DNA from: an uncultured Pelagibacteraceae bacterium
GTDB lineage: Bacteria > Pseudomonadota > Alphaproteobacteria > Pelagibacterales > Pelagibacteraceae
Length of the DNA: 64,000 nt
NCBI GenBank assembly: GCA_902594335.1
Contig: CACJLY010000001.1
Location: 1 to 64,000 of the forward strand
Reading direction: 5' to 3'
Each line of letters opens with the position of its first letter. Position 1 is the stretch's first letter. The translations under genes and the position numbers were made by a program. Shown here one piece after another: positions 63,218 through 64,000 of the stretch. The notes beneath the pieces were generated by a model, which was given only the letters and a program-made list of their open reading frames with translations, searched no databases and was not told the DNA's origin.

Positions 63218-64000
63218 TTATTTTGGTAACCAGGAACTGTACAAAGGATTATCATTGGTAATTGGAAGTTTGATACTTTTGTTTTGTCTTGATGAACTGT
63301 AAACAGCTGTTACAAATTCTAAAGATTTTCTAGCATCCAATAAAGTTACTTCATCACTAACTTTTCCATCAAGTTTGTTGGCTATTTCATTAAACATTCC
63401 TGCGTACCATGATTTAGGTTTTTCGACTTTTGACAATACTTCATCAATTTGACTTTGTGAAATAGGAGCTCTTGGTAAAAATACCCACTCATCGTCAGCT
63501 GGATTATAAGGTTTATCTGGAGATGCTCCCGATTCTACTGTCAGTCCATCAAAACAGAATTTTAGTCTACTGGTATCATTTGCTGCACCAAGGGTGATTG
63601 AGCTAGTGACCAATGTTCCATCTTCCATCTCAATTGATAAAGAGGCACAGTCTTCGACCTCAATATCATTTACTCTTGTTGTTAATTTTGCAAATACATT
63701 CGAAACTGGGCCTAGTATCATACTCACCAAGTCATGAATGTGTATAGCATGACTTAATATTGCCCCACCTTGCTCACCGTCCCAAGTACCTCTCCAAGGT
63801 TTTGAATAATAATCTTTTCCTCTATTCCAATGAGTCTCCAATGAGGCGATTAAAGGTTTTCCAGCAAGTCCTGACTTTATTAGTGCCTTAAATTTAGAAA
63901 ATCCTAATCCATACCTATATTGGAATACAGGACAGATTATCTTTCCTGTTTCTTTGCTGATATTTTCTAGCTCATCAATTTCTTTAAGACTTGAAACCAA
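63218..64000 (-). CDS. Gfo/Idh/MocA family oxidoreductase, N-terminus outside window
   Basis: Only the last ~260 residues are present; the NAD-binding Rossmann domain lies beyond base 64000. What is visible is the end of the dinucleotide domain (FQYRYGLGFSKFKALIKSGLAGKP) and the C-terminal alpha/beta sheet domain with GGAILSHAIHIHDLVSMILG, whose His-x-x-x-D pair fits the catalytic region of this family. It acts on a sugar or cyclitol derivative. The TTG codon at the window edge is not a start. Confidence 0.88.
   Translation of the reverse strand: MVSSLKEIDELENISKETGKIICPVFQYRYGLGFSKFKALIKSGLAGKPLIASLETHWNRGKDYYSKPWRGTWDGEQGGAILSHAIHIHDLVSMILGPVSNVFAKLTTRVNDIEVEDCASLSIEMEDGTLVTSSITLGAANDTSRLKFCFDGLTVESGASPDKPYNPADDEWVFLPRAPISQSQIDEVLSKVEKPKSWYAGMFNEIANKLDGKVSDEVTLLDARKSLEFVTAVYSSSRQNKSIKLPITNDNPLYSSWLPK

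Overview
The window looks like a chromosomal segment of a SAR11-clade alphaproteobacterium (Candidatus Pelagibacter or a close relative). This is inferred from the very A+T-rich sequence, extreme gene packing (many ATGA or TAATG overlaps, no gene-free stretch above about 230 bp), a proteorhodopsin followed by a ferredoxin and a ferredoxin/thioredoxin-reductase-like flavoprotein, TRAP transport, C1 (formate) oxidation and alphaproteobacterial GTTC-N7-GTTC type LexA boxes. No rRNA, tRNA, CRISPR array, insertion sequence, prophage or replication origin was seen.

Layout. 1-6.6 kb: end of a dihydroorotase, propionyl-CoA synthetase, the rhodopsin-ferredoxin-reductase-GST group and a DksA-like regulator. 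6.6-13.5 kb: a tightly overlapping run of seven genes (membrane glycosyltransferase, 41-residue membrane peptide, GT2, DUF1800, DUF1501 with Tat signal, secreted lyase-like protein, secreted glycoside-hydrolase-like protein), the most unusual block here. 13.5-19.7 kb: umuDC and recA, each with a candidate LexA box, flanking two GFA-fold proteins, a glycerate-kinase-like protein and a TolC-family protein. 19.8-31.6 kb: housekeeping genes (alaS, icd, psd-pssA, rlmE, a CBS-less guaB, guaA, gloA, panB, TerC). 31.7-38.3 kb: a TRAP transporter next to pxpA and pxpBC (5-oxoprolinase) and an EamA permease, suggesting a scavenging locus for a cyclic amino acid. 38.3-45.8 kb: FAD oxidoreductase, DUF1365, CFA-type methyltransferase, DUF3833, SDR, DUF2256, DCC-type thiol protein, photolyase and SDR, a set resembling the singlet-oxygen/light-stress clusters of other proteobacteria. 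45.8-52.8 kb: oxidoreductases, msrA, formate dehydrogenase, HPP and NifU-like proteins. 52.9-56 kb: EamA permease, amidinotransferase and threonine aldolase. 56-64 kb: beta-lactamase-fold protein, a secreted beta-propeller with visibly higher G+C and a PHO-box-like site, an ABC-2 exporter followed by two microproteins and a VTT protein, YajQ, a 2-hydroxyacid dehydrogenase and a truncated Gfo/Idh/MocA oxidoreductase.

Themes. Several abundant first genes (rhodopsin, TRAP binding protein, recA) are followed by a strong hairpin placed just before the next co-directional gene, so read-through attenuation seems to be used instead of separate promoters. At least five short genes (27, 40, 41, 42 and 59 residues) fill otherwise unexplained gaps, and four of them overlap or abut neighbours in ways typical of translational coupling.
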